64,000 bases of DNA from an uncultured Paracoccaceae bacterium (GTDB lineage: Bacteria; Pseudomonadota; Alphaproteobacteria; Rhodobacterales; Rhodobacteraceae). Location of the stretch: positions 377,423 to 441,422 of the forward strand of contig CALSNT010000001.1 in assembly GCA_943787785.1 (NCBI GenBank), in the 5' to 3' direction. Shown here piece after piece: positions 37,915-47,283 of the stretch (the first letter of the stretch is position 1; each line of letters opens with the position of its first letter). The position numbers were made by a program, and so were the translations under genes. The notes under the pieces were generated by a model. It was not told where the DNA came from. It did not search any database and saw only the letters and a program-made list of their open reading frames with translations.

Positions 37915-38418
37915 ATGTCGCTTTCCGAGCCGCTTTATGATTCCGGCGACATCCACCCGATCGACATTGTCGAAAACCTTGCAAATCATCATTCGTGGGA
38001 CTTCGACCGTGTCGGTGAGGATCAGATCGCCATGGCGGTCGAAGGGCAATGGCGGACCTATTCGATCACGCTGGCCTGGTCGGACACTGATGAGACTCTG
38101 CGCCTGATCTGCACATTTGAAATGGAGCCGCCCGAGGATCGCCTGTCGCATCTTTATGAAGCGCTGAATCAGATCAACGACCTGTGCTGGGACGGGGCCT
38201 TCACCTATTGGCATCTGCAACGGCTGATGGTCTGGCGCTATGGGTTGGTGCTGTCGGGCGGGCAAATTGCCGGGACCGAACAGATCGACCGGCTGATAGG
38301 ATCGGCGGTGTCCACTGCTGAGAAGTATTACCCGGCGCTGCAACTGGTCACCTGGGCGAATAACACCCCCGAAGAAGCAATGCGCATCGTCATGGCCGAG
38401 GCTTACGGACGGGCCTGA
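37915..38418 (+). CDS. YbjN-domain protein
   Basis: 167 aa cytoplasmic protein of the YbjN superfamily, a type III secretion chaperone-like fold. Typical segments are HSWDFDRVGEDQIAMAVEGQW, LICTFEMEPPEDRLSHLYEAL and LVLSGGQIAG. ATG 37915 is preferred over upstream in-frame codons because it begins the conserved region. In E. coli ybjN affects motility and exopolysaccharide; here function is unknown. It stands 110 bases before proC. Confidence 0.8.
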   Translation: MSLSEPLYDSGDIHPIDIVENLANHHSWDFDRVGEDQIAMAVEGQWRTYSITLAWSDTDETLRLICTFEMEPPEDRLSHLYEALNQINDLCWDGAFTYWHLQRLMVWRYGLVLSGGQIAGTEQIDRLIGSAVSTAEKYYPALQLVTWANNTPEEAMRIVMAEAYGRA

Positions 38419-38528
38419 GGGGCGTCGCAGTCGCAAAACTCGTTAATTGACATCGGAGTCACCGACGGGGTGTTTTCTTGGCTCGTTTCAGACCCTAGAG
38501 TCGTGTCGAAACGACCTTGGGGACCCTC

Positions 38529-39338
38529 ATGGATATGACTTTTGTAGCGGAACGTGGGCTGGTTTTGCTGGGCTGCGGCAAGATGGGCTCGGCAATGTTG
38601 GCCGGGTGGCTGGAGGGCGGGCTGCCTGCGTCTTCGGTTCACGTAATTGATCCGGCGCCGTCGGACTGGTTGCAAGGGACCGGCGTAGCCATCAACGGCG
38701 CAATGCCAGGCGACCCTGCGATTGTGCTGATCGCCGTGAAGCCACAGATGATGACCGAGGCGCTGCCAGCCATCAAAGGTTTCGGGGCGGATACGCTGTT
38801 TGTCTCGGTCGCTGCCGGAACGCCAATCCGGGCTTATGAGGCCGCTTTGGGAGCGCAAGCGACGATCGTGCGCGCGATGCCGAACACGCCCGCCGCGGTC
38901 GGGCGCGGTATCACGGCGATTGTCGGGAATGCTCATGCAGGCGACGCAGAACTGGCACTCGCCGAGATGTTGCTGAGCGCGGTGGGCCAGGTCGTCAGGT
39001 TAGACAGCGAAGATCAGATGGACGCTGTAACGGCGGTGTCCGGCTCTGGTCCTGCCTATGTGTTCCATTTGATTGAGGCGATGACCAACGCCGGGATTGC
39101 CGAGGGTCTGCCTGCCGATCTGGCACTGAAGCTGGCGCGGGCGACGGTGGCGGGGGCGGGGGATCTTGCCGAAAAATCCGGCGAACAACCGGGCCAGCTG
39201 CGCATCAACGTCACCAGTCCGGGCGGCACCACGGCAGCGGCACTGAGTATACTTATGGACGAGGCCTCGGGCTTCACGCCACTTCTGAAGCGCGCAGTCA
39301 AAGCCGCCGCAGATCGCAGCCGGGAATTGAGCGCATGA
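38529..39338 (+). CDS. proC: Pyrroline-5-carboxylate reductase
   Basis: 269 aa. It reduces 1-pyrroline-5-carboxylate to proline. The N-terminal dinucleotide fold reads LLGCGKMGSAMLAGW; the C-terminal signature MDAVTAVSGSGPAYVFHLIEAM and the NVTSPGGTTAAALSI stretch are diagnostic. ATG 38529 is chosen; ATG 38535 is also possible and a TTG at 38517 is unlikely. The stop overlaps the csaA-like start (ATGA), and the 2-hydroxyacid dehydrogenase follows, forming a three-gene operon. Confidence 0.93.
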   Translation: MDMTFVAERGLVLLGCGKMGSAMLAGWLEGGLPASSVHVIDPAPSDWLQGTGVAINGAMPGDPAIVLIAVKPQMMTEALPAIKGFGADTLFVSVAAGTPIRAYEAALGAQATIVRAMPNTPAAVGRGITAIVGNAHAGDAELALAEMLLSAVGQVVRLDSEDQMDAVTAVSGSGPAYVFHLIEAMTNAGIAEGLPADLALKLARATVAGAGDLAEKSGEQPGQLRINVTSPGGTTAAALSILMDEASGFTPLLKRAVKAAADRSRELSA

Positions 39339-39673
39339 GCCAGATCAGCTTCGACGACTTCATGGCAGTGGACATTCGCGTCGGTCAGATTACGCGCGCC
39401 GAACCTTTCCCGGAAGCGCGCAAGCCCGCATTCAAACTCTGGGTCGATTTCGGAGAGGCGATCGGAGAGCGGAAATCTTCCGCACAAATCACCAGCCACT
39501 ACACGCCCGAAAAGCTGATCGGGAAACGAGTGGTCGGCGTCGTGAACTTCCCACCGCGCCAGATCGGCCCGGTGATGTCAGAGGTTCTAGTGCTTGGTGT
39601 GCCGGACGAGGCAGGAGAGGTTGTCTTGCTAACACCTGACAAAGACGTGCCGCTAGGTGGGAGGATGTTCTGA
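39335..39673 (+). CDS. csaA: CsaA-like tRNA-binding-domain protein
   Basis: 112 aa, a single OB-fold tRNA-binding domain as at the C-terminus of MetRS and in Bacillus CsaA, a secretion-related chaperone. FMAVDIRVGQITRAEPFPEARKPA (conserved helix-strand), KSSAQITSHYTPEKLIGKRV and VNFPPRQIGPVMSEVLVLG match. Translationally coupled on both sides by four-base (ATGA) and one-base overlaps. Role in tRNA or protein quality control is inferred from the family only. Confidence 0.87.
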   Translation: MSQISFDDFMAVDIRVGQITRAEPFPEARKPAFKLWVDFGEAIGERKSSAQITSHYTPEKLIGKRVVGVVNFPPRQIGPVMSEVLVLGVPDEAGEVVLLTPDKDVPLGGRMF

Positions 39674-40629
39674 TGAAAAAGCTCTGGATTACCCGGACAC
39701 TACCAGAAGAGGTTTTGGACGCGGCGGGGGCAGTGTTTGATGTGGAATTGCGAAACAAAACCAGCGGGGCTTCCGAAGATGAGGTGACCTTGGCGTTGAG
39801 CCAATACGACGCGATTCTACCGACGCTGGGCGACCGTTTCACGGGCGATGCGATCCGCGCAGTGGTCAATCCGCGCACCAAGGTGCTTGGCAATTTCGGC
39901 GTCGGCTACAACCACATAGATGTGGCGGCGGCGCGCGACACAGGGATCATCGTCACCAACACGCCGGGCACGGTGACCGACGCGACAGCCGACATCGGCA
40001 TGACCCTGATCCTGATGGCCTGTCGTCGCGCGGGCGAGTGTGAACGTATTTTGCGGCGTGGCGAGTGGCCGGGTTGGCAGCCGACGCAATACCTTGGCAC
40101 CCATGTGACTGGCAAAACCGTCGGCATCATCGGCATGGGACGTATTGGCAAGGCCGTGGCGCGGCGCTGCCACGCGGGTTTCGGGATGAAAGTGGTATTC
40201 TTCAACCGGTCTCCCGTGGTTGATCCCGGCGTTCCTGCGCGGCAACTGGACTCACTCCACGCGGTCCTGGACTCATGCGACATTGCGGTGGTGACTGTAC
40301 CGGCCTCGCCCGAGACGCATCACATGATCGACGCTGAAGCGTTGCGGGCTTTTGGGCCGAAAGGTATTTTGGTGAACATTGCTCGTGGTGACATTGTCGA
40401 TGAATTGGCACTGATAGAGGCGCTGGAAACCGGCGCGATAGCCGGAGCTGGCTTGGATGTTTACGAGAACGAACCAGTGGTGCCGGATCGATTGAGAGCA
40501 CTGGAAAATGCGGTTTTGCTACCCCATTTGGGGACCGCCGCGCTGGAAGTGCGTACGGCTATGGGGATGATGGCACTAGAGAATATCGTTGCGGTGATGG
40601 AAGGACGCGCGCCGCCAAATGCGGTCTGA
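39673..40629 (+). CDS. D-2-hydroxyacid dehydrogenase (glyoxylate/hydroxypyruvate reductase-like)
   Basis: 318 aa NAD(P)-dependent dehydrogenase. The NAD fold has VGIIGMGRIGKAVARRCHAG, followed by catalytic Arg in NIARGDIVDE, Glu in YENEPVVP and His in LLPHLGTAALE. This is the GhrB/GyaR-like group acting on glyoxylate, hydroxypyruvate or glycerate. Roseobacters use such enzymes in the serine cycle and C2 metabolism, which may fit the C1/oxalate genes in this window, but the genes are 20 kb apart. Exact substrate unproven. Confidence 0.85.
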   Translation: MKKLWITRTLPEEVLDAAGAVFDVELRNKTSGASEDEVTLALSQYDAILPTLGDRFTGDAIRAVVNPRTKVLGNFGVGYNHIDVAAARDTGIIVTNTPGTVTDATADIGMTLILMACRRAGECERILRRGEWPGWQPTQYLGTHVTGKTVGIIGMGRIGKAVARRCHAGFGMKVVFFNRSPVVDPGVPARQLDSLHAVLDSCDIAVVTVPASPETHHMIDAEALRAFGPKGILVNIARGDIVDELALIEALETGAIAGAGLDVYENEPVVPDRLRALENAVLLPHLGTAALEVRTAMGMMALENIVAVMEGRAPPNAV

Positions 40630-40632
40630 GAT

Positions 40633-41214
40633 CTATCGATCTCCGACGGCCTCGCGCCAATGTTTGCGGCACAGAGAGACATAGGTCTCATTCCCACCAA
40701 TCTGAACCTGCGCGCCGTCCTTTAGCGCATTGCCGTCCGCGTCTTGTCGCACAACCATTGTCGCTTTCTTCCCGCAATGGCAAATCGTCCGCGCCTCGCG
40801 CATTTCGTCGGCCAGCGCGAGAAGGGTGGCCGAGCCGGGAAACAACTCACCACGAAAATCAACGCGCAGCCCGTAGCACATAACCGGCACGTTCAGATCA
40901 TCGACGGCGCGGGCGAGTTGCCAGACTTGATCGGGTTCGAGAAATTGCGCCTCGTCCAGAAATACACATGCGACAGGGCCTTCAGCCAGCCGCGCTTGAA
41001 GTTTTTCGAACATGTCGTCGCCGGGGGCGTAAGTGTCAGCCTCGACCCCGATGCCGATGCGACTGCCAATCCGGCCCTCTCCAGCGCGATTGTCATGCTG
41101 AGCGGTCAGCAGATAGGTCTGCATCCCGCGTTCACGATAATTGTGGCTGGCCTGCATCAGCAGGGTGCTTTTACCGGCGTTCATCGTGGAGAAGTGGAAA
41201 TAGAGCTTGGCCAT
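40633..41214 (-). CDS. tdk: Thymidine kinase
   Basis: 193 aa, type II thymidine kinase of the salvage pathway. P-loop in MNAGKSTLLMQA, Walker B in VFLDEAQFL, lasso region CYGLRVDFRGELFPGS, and zinc site with CHCGKKATMVVR and LCRKHW. The gene is convergent with the dehydrogenase (3-base gap). Complete, no anomaly. Confidence 0.95.
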   Translation of the reverse strand: MAKLYFHFSTMNAGKSTLLMQASHNYRERGMQTYLLTAQHDNRAGEGRIGSRIGIGVEADTYAPGDDMFEKLQARLAEGPVACVFLDEAQFLEPDQVWQLARAVDDLNVPVMCYGLRVDFRGELFPGSATLLALADEMREARTICHCGKKATMVVRQDADGNALKDGAQVQIGGNETYVSLCRKHWREAVGDR

Positions 41215-41291
41215 GGGGGTTGGGATAGCGTGGAGCGGGCGGGGGCATCAAGCCTATGGCTTGACAGAATGAGGCGCAGTATCCTTGCGCC

Positions 41292-41669
41292 ATGCAGTAT
41301 GATGTTGAAACACCACAGGCCTATTTGGATGCGCTGGAGGATGATTGGCGAAAAGCGCTCGTGCAGCGATTGCGCGGGATCATCCGGGCCGTTGCCCCGG
41401 ACTGGGACGAAGGCATCGGCCACAAGATGCTGCGCTACACAGGCCGGAACGGTCCGGCGCTTCATCTAAATGCACAAAAGGGCTATGTCGGCTTGTATGT
41501 TGGGGATGTCGCAGTATTGGACTCGTCGGGCGACCTATTGGCTGGGATCGACTGCGGCAAATGCTGCATTCGGCTGAGAAAAGTGAAAACGCTCGATGAG
41601 GCGGCGCTGCGAATGCTTATCGCGCGGGTACATGCGAGACACGAAGCGGGCGAACGAACGGACTGCTGA
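41292..41669 (+). CDS. DUF1801-domain protein
   Basis: 125 aa. YLDALEDDWRKALVQRLRGIIRAVAPDWDE and LHLNAQKGYVGLYVGD match DUF1801, a small fold shared with frataxin-like YdhG proteins. It ends KCCIRLRKVKTLDEAALRMLI. Function unknown; some members are iron-related. ATG 41292 gives full family length. It is the last intact gene before the decayed accessory region. Confidence 0.78.
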   Translation: MQYDVETPQAYLDALEDDWRKALVQRLRGIIRAVAPDWDEGIGHKMLRYTGRNGPALHLNAQKGYVGLYVGDVAVLDSSGDLLAGIDCGKCCIRLRKVKTLDEAALRMLIARVHARHEAGERTDC

Positions 41670-41803
41670 CGTATCCCGGCCCGCTGCGGGGGCGATATCA
41701 ATTCGAATGAATTGAAGCGAACGTGGCGACGCAAGCGATGGAATGGCCTGATTGGAAGCGGGCAGCATCCACGACTGAGGCCCGGGCCAGGCGCTGTGAG
41801 ACG

Positions 41804-42075
41804 CTATTTCAGGCGTAAGGGATCAATCAGCAGCACGTCGGCTAGATCCCCTAACGTGCCAACTCCGTCAGCTTTCGGGCAAACACATATCTGCCGCTTA
41901 ACGCCAGTCTTGGGAAGAATGGTGAAGCCGCGCCATTTGGTCGCCAGATACCCAGAGAATCTCGCAAAACCACCTCTGCAATGTCGGGCAGCTCATCCGA
42001 TCGCCCGACTGCCGAGAAAACATCCGGTGAATTAGATCGTTGCCGATAGTACTGGAAGAGGTACGAATCAATCAC
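41804..42075 (-). pseudogene. Frameshifted gene remnant
   Basis: Minus strand from ATG 42075 reads MIDSYLFQYYRQRSNSPDVF, then SGRYVFARKLTELA, and hits a TAG. Shifting frame near 41850 continues TLGDLADVLLIDPLRLK to a stop at 41804-41806; the two pieces read naturally as one protein tail. I do not recognise the family. Around it, 41670-41803 and 42076-42222 hold nothing else I can support. The remnant marks the start of the degraded island. Confidence 0.4.
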
Positions 42076-42577
42076 ATAACGGCATGATGCCGGACAATAC
42101 GACGAAACATGCAGTAGACTCTAAAACCCTCGTCGGGAGGGAATAATTCGGACAAAATCAGCTGGAAATTTTTAAGTGAACGGGTTAGATTTCGCCCCTA
42201 AACCATTCTCAGGTATGAAGATATGTGGCTCAACGCTCGGCAGCGCATACAGACTAGTTACCATTTCGGTACTGCATGGTCCAGAAAATCACGAGAAATG
42301 TACGGGCAGATTGCGCTGCCGATTAGGCGCACACTACACTATATTTTGGCGATTTCCTGTTTAGCTGTAATTGTTCGATACTTGCCAAATGTAAGATATG
42401 ATCTGACGTTGACAGCGAGCCTCGGCGTCGCCGTTGCAATTAGCGCAAGTTTTGTCTGGCCAAGTTTGCGAAGCGTCCTTGTTGCACTTATTCTATTCAT
42501 ATCACTGGCTTTTGCGCTGCACGGTTCCAACGAAATGAAGATATCAGTCACTTCATTTCCAATCACATCGATCGACA

Positions 42578-44261
42578 TTCAGCCGACATTCCCCAAGTGG
42601 CCTGCCTTCTGACGTGAAGATCGCCTGACTGCGCCAACTGGTCAAGCGCTTTCCGCCCCGAGCGGGGTCTGTGGTCGCGCAAACGCCCGAAGTTGGGCGA
42701 ATCGGCCCGTAAACCCGCAGCATCCCGGCCCGGCGGCGGTGTTTTTCAGCGCATCGGGCAGACTTGTCCTGCCGCTTTCGTTCAGTTTTGGCTTGGATCG
42801 CGGTCACGCGCATAGCGGTGGCGCTCGCAATCGTCGGATGGCGGCGAGGATGGCGCGCACCATCGGGCCGGTGACGGCCACCTCGGCCAGCTGGCAGGTG
42901 ATGGCGCGGGCGTGGCGCACGACGCGGGCCCCGATCTTGATCAGCTTGAGTTGCAGGCTGGTCAGCGACCATTCGGCCATTTCCTCGGGCAGTTCGATGC
43001 AGCGCAGGAAGGTGGCCAGGTTGTAGGCCAGTGCGTGCAACTGCAGCCGCACCTCGTTGTCGCGGAACTTCCGGCATGACAGCCGCGTCCAGTGAAAGGC
43101 ATGCTTGCCTTCCTTGATATGCTGCTCGGCCGTGCCGCGGCTGGTTGTAGAAAGCGGGTGATCTCAGTCCGGCTCCATCGGCAGGTTGGTGACGATGAAG
43201 CCGACCTTGGGGAACAGTTCGCCCGGATGCCATTCGATCTTGGCGATCACGCGGCGTGGCTTGTCCCAACTCTGAGCCTGATACTGGAAGTCCTCGTAGA
43301 ACCGCTTCACCTTGGTCTTTGACGGCCGCCCAACGGGGCGGGTTAACCGATGAGCGATGCAGCCTTCGAGAACGGCGTTCTTCTTCATCCGGATGGCGTA
43401 GAAATAGCCTGCCCCTTCCAGTCGCTCATAGAGTGCCGGGATCGCATAGGCGGCATCGGCCCGGAAGAAGCGGCCACCAAGGTTGCGACCAGCGTAGCGG
43501 GTGATCACCGGATCAAGGACGTTCCGCCAGCCGTCGGCGCTGTGGACGTTGCCATTGCGCAGGGCGCAGCGTTCCAGCATGCCGAACTGGTTGAACAAGA
43601 AGTTGGGATGATAGCAGTTGCAGTCGAAATGCCCGTTCCACGCCGCTCCTTCCTGATCGCCATGCGTCGGGCTGACCGAGCTGTCCATGTCCAGCACGAT
43701 ATACTTGAGCCCGTTGCGGTCATGAAACCGGTCAATCCATCGGCCATTCAGGTCGGCCAGCGCCGCCCGGTTCTCAGGCAAGGCCAGTGTCTCGGTCTCG
43801 AACCGCCCCATCTGCGATGCTGAAGCTGCTTGCGCATCGACGGCCCTGCCGCCGACAACCTGACGCATCACCGGGTCGAGCGCGAGACGGTCAGCATCGT
43901 TCACATCCCCATATCCGGCCAGCCGCCCGAACACCGATTGCCGGAACAGCCCGTCAAGACGATGGACCGTGTTCCTTCCGATACGATTGTCGCGCAGCGA
44001 AGCTGATGCCAGATTGGACAGCCCAAGCGCATCGTCAAGCTCGCGCATCACCAGCAGGCCGCCGTCCGAACTGATCTGCGTGCCACGAAATTCCAGCCGC
44101 ACGCGAGGGTCGAAATCCACCCGATCTGCCCGCTGTAATCCCGCACCCTCTGGGTGATCCATGAAATACGCCCCTCGCAGCCATCAACACCATGATTTGT
44201 ATAGGTAATGTTGAGTTCAAGACAGCGAAATCAGCCGGCTACTCGGGGAATGCGGGTTCAG
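42578..44261 (-). mobile_element. IS1380-type insertion sequence, copy 2 (defective)
   Basis: About 1.68 kb, same orientation as copy 1. Inner ends CCGACATTCCCC (42583-42594) and GGGGAATGCGGG (44245-44256). TTCAG occurs at both edges (42578-42582 and 44257-44261), a 5-bp target duplication; excising element plus one TTCAG restores the reading frame of the host gene. The leftmost 307 bases are identical to copy 1 while the remainder, including the right end, differs at many positions. Confidence 0.87.
42804..44162 (-). pseudogene. IS1380-family transposase, disrupted
   Basis: The N-terminal part (44162 to 43164) reads like copy 1 to LPMEPD, then a TGA replaces the Trp codon. Around 43130-43165 the sequence differs by a one-base and a two-base insertion, net +3, after which the original frame resumes (the C-terminal part from 43052 to 42804 is in the same phase). 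About ten codons are scrambled and a stop is present, so no full transposase can be made. It could be moved only in trans. Confidence 0.85.
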
Positions 44262-46508
44262 ATGCTTGCCGTCAACCCTTCTGGGGTGTTGTTTTCAATT
44301 GGAGCACCGGCCTGGACGCATACGGCATTAAACGTGATTTCGGGTTTGACCATCCTGGTCGCGACTTGGTTCTCGCTTCGGGCAATCAGGAAACTGGGAG
44401 TCCGAAATCTTTTCAGCCCAATGGCGATGCTGGGTGTCCGCATCGCATCGGTCGTAGTGGCTTTTGTGGCCCTGAATGCGGTGACTGTTGGTTCTGTTTC
44501 TGCATATCTTGACGACCACATCCTGGAATTGGAAGTGTGGCAACCGGAAGGCATGGTCGAATTTTCGCGCGCTGCCGGAATGATGGGCTTCCTGGCCTAT
44601 TCCCAACATATTGAAGCGGCGGAGAGAGATAACTTCCTCGAATATCAACCGAGTGAACCCCCGCCGGCTTGGGAAGACGTTCAGGCGGCCGTCGGGAAAA
44701 TCATCAATCTTGACGCTCTTTCGCCAGCCTTAAGTCCGAACATTGTTATTGTTCATGCAGAGTCGATATTCGATCCAAACGATGTCTTGAATCTTGAGTT
44801 TCCAGTTGAGAATCCGCTGTTTTACAGCGATATCCACTATTTCCGATAGAAAGGTTCATGCCCATGGACCGGTATTGGTGAATACCATTGGCGGCGGCAG
44901 TTGGGCGTCAGAGTTCGAAGTTATCACCGGTATGGATACACGGTTTTTCGGTGTATCGGGGCGATTTACCCATGCTTCACTATCGCGCTACTCGAAGCGT
45001 ACTTTTCCCAGGTATCTGCGTGAGCGTGGATATTCTGTTTCAGCCTTCATGAACTCTGAAGGGTCATTCTACAACTACCAAAACGGTTATGCGAATTACG
45101 GATTCAATCAGTTTTTCGATGAAAAATTTTTCGATCATACATCCGAAGATCGTAGGATTATGCAGACTGCGCTGAACCTGTTGCCACGCGAACCCGATGC
45201 GCCGTTCCTCAAGTATGTATTGCTCGCTGAAGGACACTCCCCGCATTGGTGTTCGGGAGACCCGTCCGTCGTGTACCCGAGCGTCCGCCTTACCGGGACA
45301 CCAAGCGACGACCAGGCATGCGCTGTAAAGGAATATCTGCGCCGGGTTGGGAACACTGCTGAGGCAATTTCAATTGTGCAGGAATTCCTGGAGGGTGAGA
45401 AAGCAGCGACCGGACGCGATTATGTCATTGCGGTCTACGGCGACCACCAGCCCTATTCTTTAACCGGCGGTGGTTCCGTCGACCACAACATGGGTCTGAA
45501 CTTCGACGAATTTCGGCGCGATTTAAGCAAGAGGAGAACGATCTTTAAGATCATCTCATCAAAGCCAAACCCGCTAAAGTGCTGTGGTAACGAACCAATT
45601 CCGCTGACTTTGCTTCCGACATTAATCAGCAGCTATGTGGCAAAGTCGGCTCGTGAACTATACCTTCCGGAGAGCGCGTATCAACTTGATCGCTGCGGCA
45701 GCGATTGGATCGGACGGCTTATAGGGTCTTCGTTCTACGGTCGTGATGCCGAGGTAAAAATTTCAAGGTGCGATGCATTCGACGAAATTGTCGCCGCCTT
45801 TCAAGACAGGGGCGTGATGGGATACCCAGACGGAGATCAGCCTTGGAACTCTGAGCAGCTTCCACGGGCGTCCCTGAAGAACCAAACGGAAATGGCCAAT
45901 GCATGTTTTGATCCAACCGGGCGTGTTTCAATGTCAGTCTTTGCGTCCGGAACAGCGAATGGTCCCGCTCCTAGGTTTCAAGTCTTGTTTGATGATTATG
46001 TCGTAATGAAGGGTTCTGTGGATTGGGCATTAAGCAATATTTTGCGAGAGCGAGAGAAGAATGAAATCAAATCAGAGGCAAAGTTTTTCAGCTTTGATAC
46101 AGTGATAACGAGTGTTCCACGATACATCACTATCGTCTTTTCCAACGATTCATGGGCTGGACCGGATCAAACCGGCGATACAGATCTGTGGTTCAAAGAA
46201 ATCCAAATCGAAAACCAAGTGTTCTCAAGTGCTGAATTTGGCTTCAAACCTAGTGATACCATGCGGGGAAGCTACGATGGCGATTGGTTTCGATTTGCAA
46301 CAAATGGCCACATAACTCTTGATCTGCAGGACGGCCTCTGCGGGAAGAAATCTACGCTTATCGAAAATTAGAGAAACCTCGCTGCCGTGTTATTGTGCAA
46401 ACGGAGCCGAAACAACTCAGCAGTATTTGTTACGTGGCCTGACAGATTTTGCATGCAATTCATGCAATGCTGTTGTATCAGTGCGATAAATCGCGCGGGA
46501 TCAGGGAA

Positions 46509-46913
46509 ATGAAATCTGTGGTAGTTCGAAGAAGCTTTTCTCTCGGCTTTTCTGGAATAATTGTCTTTGTTGCGATACTCTTCTGCGCTTCGATTGTCCT
46601 GGTTTGGGAAACCGCTTCCTTTTATCGGTTTTGGGGTGAAACACAGCCTCCTTGGGGAGAATGGCCGATCCGGGTCAAGTTTTCCTATGTATTTAATTTG
46701 GCTGTGGAGAACGTTGTCGCCTCATGGATGTCGTCAATGTTGCTATTGGTGATCGCGATTTTTGCGTTGATCGGTGCTGTGGTGGATAATCGCAGCGCTT
46801 CGCTTAGGCGGGGGTGGTTTCCCGTCGCGCTTATATTCGCTGGCCTTTCACTTGATGAAATGGCCTCTTACCATGAGCGCGTGCTAGCTTGGAAACTTGG
46901 CACAGTGGAGTAG
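46509..46913 (+). pseudogene. Membrane protein truncated by IS3
   Basis: ATG 46509 (MKSVVVRRSFSLGF) opens a protein with three hydrophobic segments (about residues 14-36, 66-88 and 99-112) and a SLDEMASYHERV motif seen in some uncharacterised membrane proteins. The frame ends in TAG at 46911-46913, where the TA comes from host sequence and the G is the first base of the IS3 left end, so the C-terminus is lost. The rest of the gene is not visible beyond the IS. Function unknown. Confidence 0.6.
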
Positions 46914-46972
46914 CCCCCTGAAAGTGGTCCACCAACTGGGATAGATTTGTCCCGTATATTGGAGGAACAGAG

Positions 46973-47251
46973 ATGGCTGGGAAACGAGAGAAGCCGGAAG
47001 AGATTGTATCGAAGCTACGGCAAGTTGAAGTGCTGCAGGGACAGGGCGCGACGATAGCGGAGGCGGTGCGTCAGATCGGCGTGACGCAGCAGACGTTTTA
47101 TCGATGGCGAAAGTTGTACGGCGGGATGGGGCGCGTTCAGCTCAAGAGGCTTAAGGAGCTTGAGAAGGAGAACCAGCGGCTCAGGCGTGCAGTATCAGAC
47201 CTGACGCTGGACAAGCTGATCTTGACTGAGGCCGCACGGGGAAACTTCTAA
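46973..47251 (+). CDS. IS3 transposase OrfA
   Basis: 92 aa. Helix-turn-helix EEIVSKLRQVEVLQGQGATI and TQQTFYRWRKLYGG, then a leucine-zipper-like stretch LKRLKELEKENQRLRRAV that mediates OrfA multimerisation. GGAGG upstream. Near its end is the slippery heptamer GGGAAAC (47239-47245) in the correct phase (G GGA AAC) for -1 slippage into orfB. Confidence 0.9.
   Translation: MAGKREKPEEIVSKLRQVEVLQGQGATIAEAVRQIGVTQQTFYRWRKLYGGMGRVQLKRLKELEKENQRLRRAVSDLTLDKLILTEAARGNF
47239..47245 (+). promoter_or_regulatory. -1 programmed frameshift heptamer
   Basis: G GGA AAC fits X XXY YYZ in the orfA frame (codons GGA 47240-47242 and AAC 47243-47245), five codons' distance or less from the orfA stop. After slipping, the frame reads through the orfB region as SPSRRRKCIDRVRQELG, yielding the OrfAB fusion transposase. 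Confidence 0.75.
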
Positions 47252-47283
47252 GCCCTTCGCGTCGTCGCAAATGCATCGACCGT

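Larger units (their letters stand above)
42223..46371 (+). pseudogene. LTA-synthase-like sulfatase-family membrane protein, broken by IS1380 and a frameshift
   Basis: Three pieces: 42223-42582 (hydrophobic N-terminus ending PITSIDIQ), 44262-about 44843 (starting MLAVNPSGVLF, more membrane segments, then IVIVHAESIFDP with a catalytic-domain motif), and about 44845-46371. Removing 42583-44261 joins the first two in frame. Removing one C of the CC at 44843-44844 joins the third, giving HYFDRKVHAHG. The sulfatase domain has GGGSWASEFEVITGM (Ser where relatives usually have Thr), LLAEGHSPHWC and YGDHQPYS; a C-terminal extra domain of about 190 residues follows. Relatives transfer phosphoglycerol or similar groups to envelope glycans. 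Lower GC than the chromosome around it. Confidence 0.8.

Noticed and set aside
42553-43269. A 238-codon frame inside IS1380 copy 2 (and a similar one in copy 1)
   Set aside because: It is out of phase with the transposase and low in complexity; only the transposase frame has family motifs.
20390-44261. Composite transposon formed by the two IS1380 copies
   Set aside because: The interval holds essential housekeeping genes in normal chromosomal order, copy 2 is defective and each copy has its own target duplication, so they are independent insertions.
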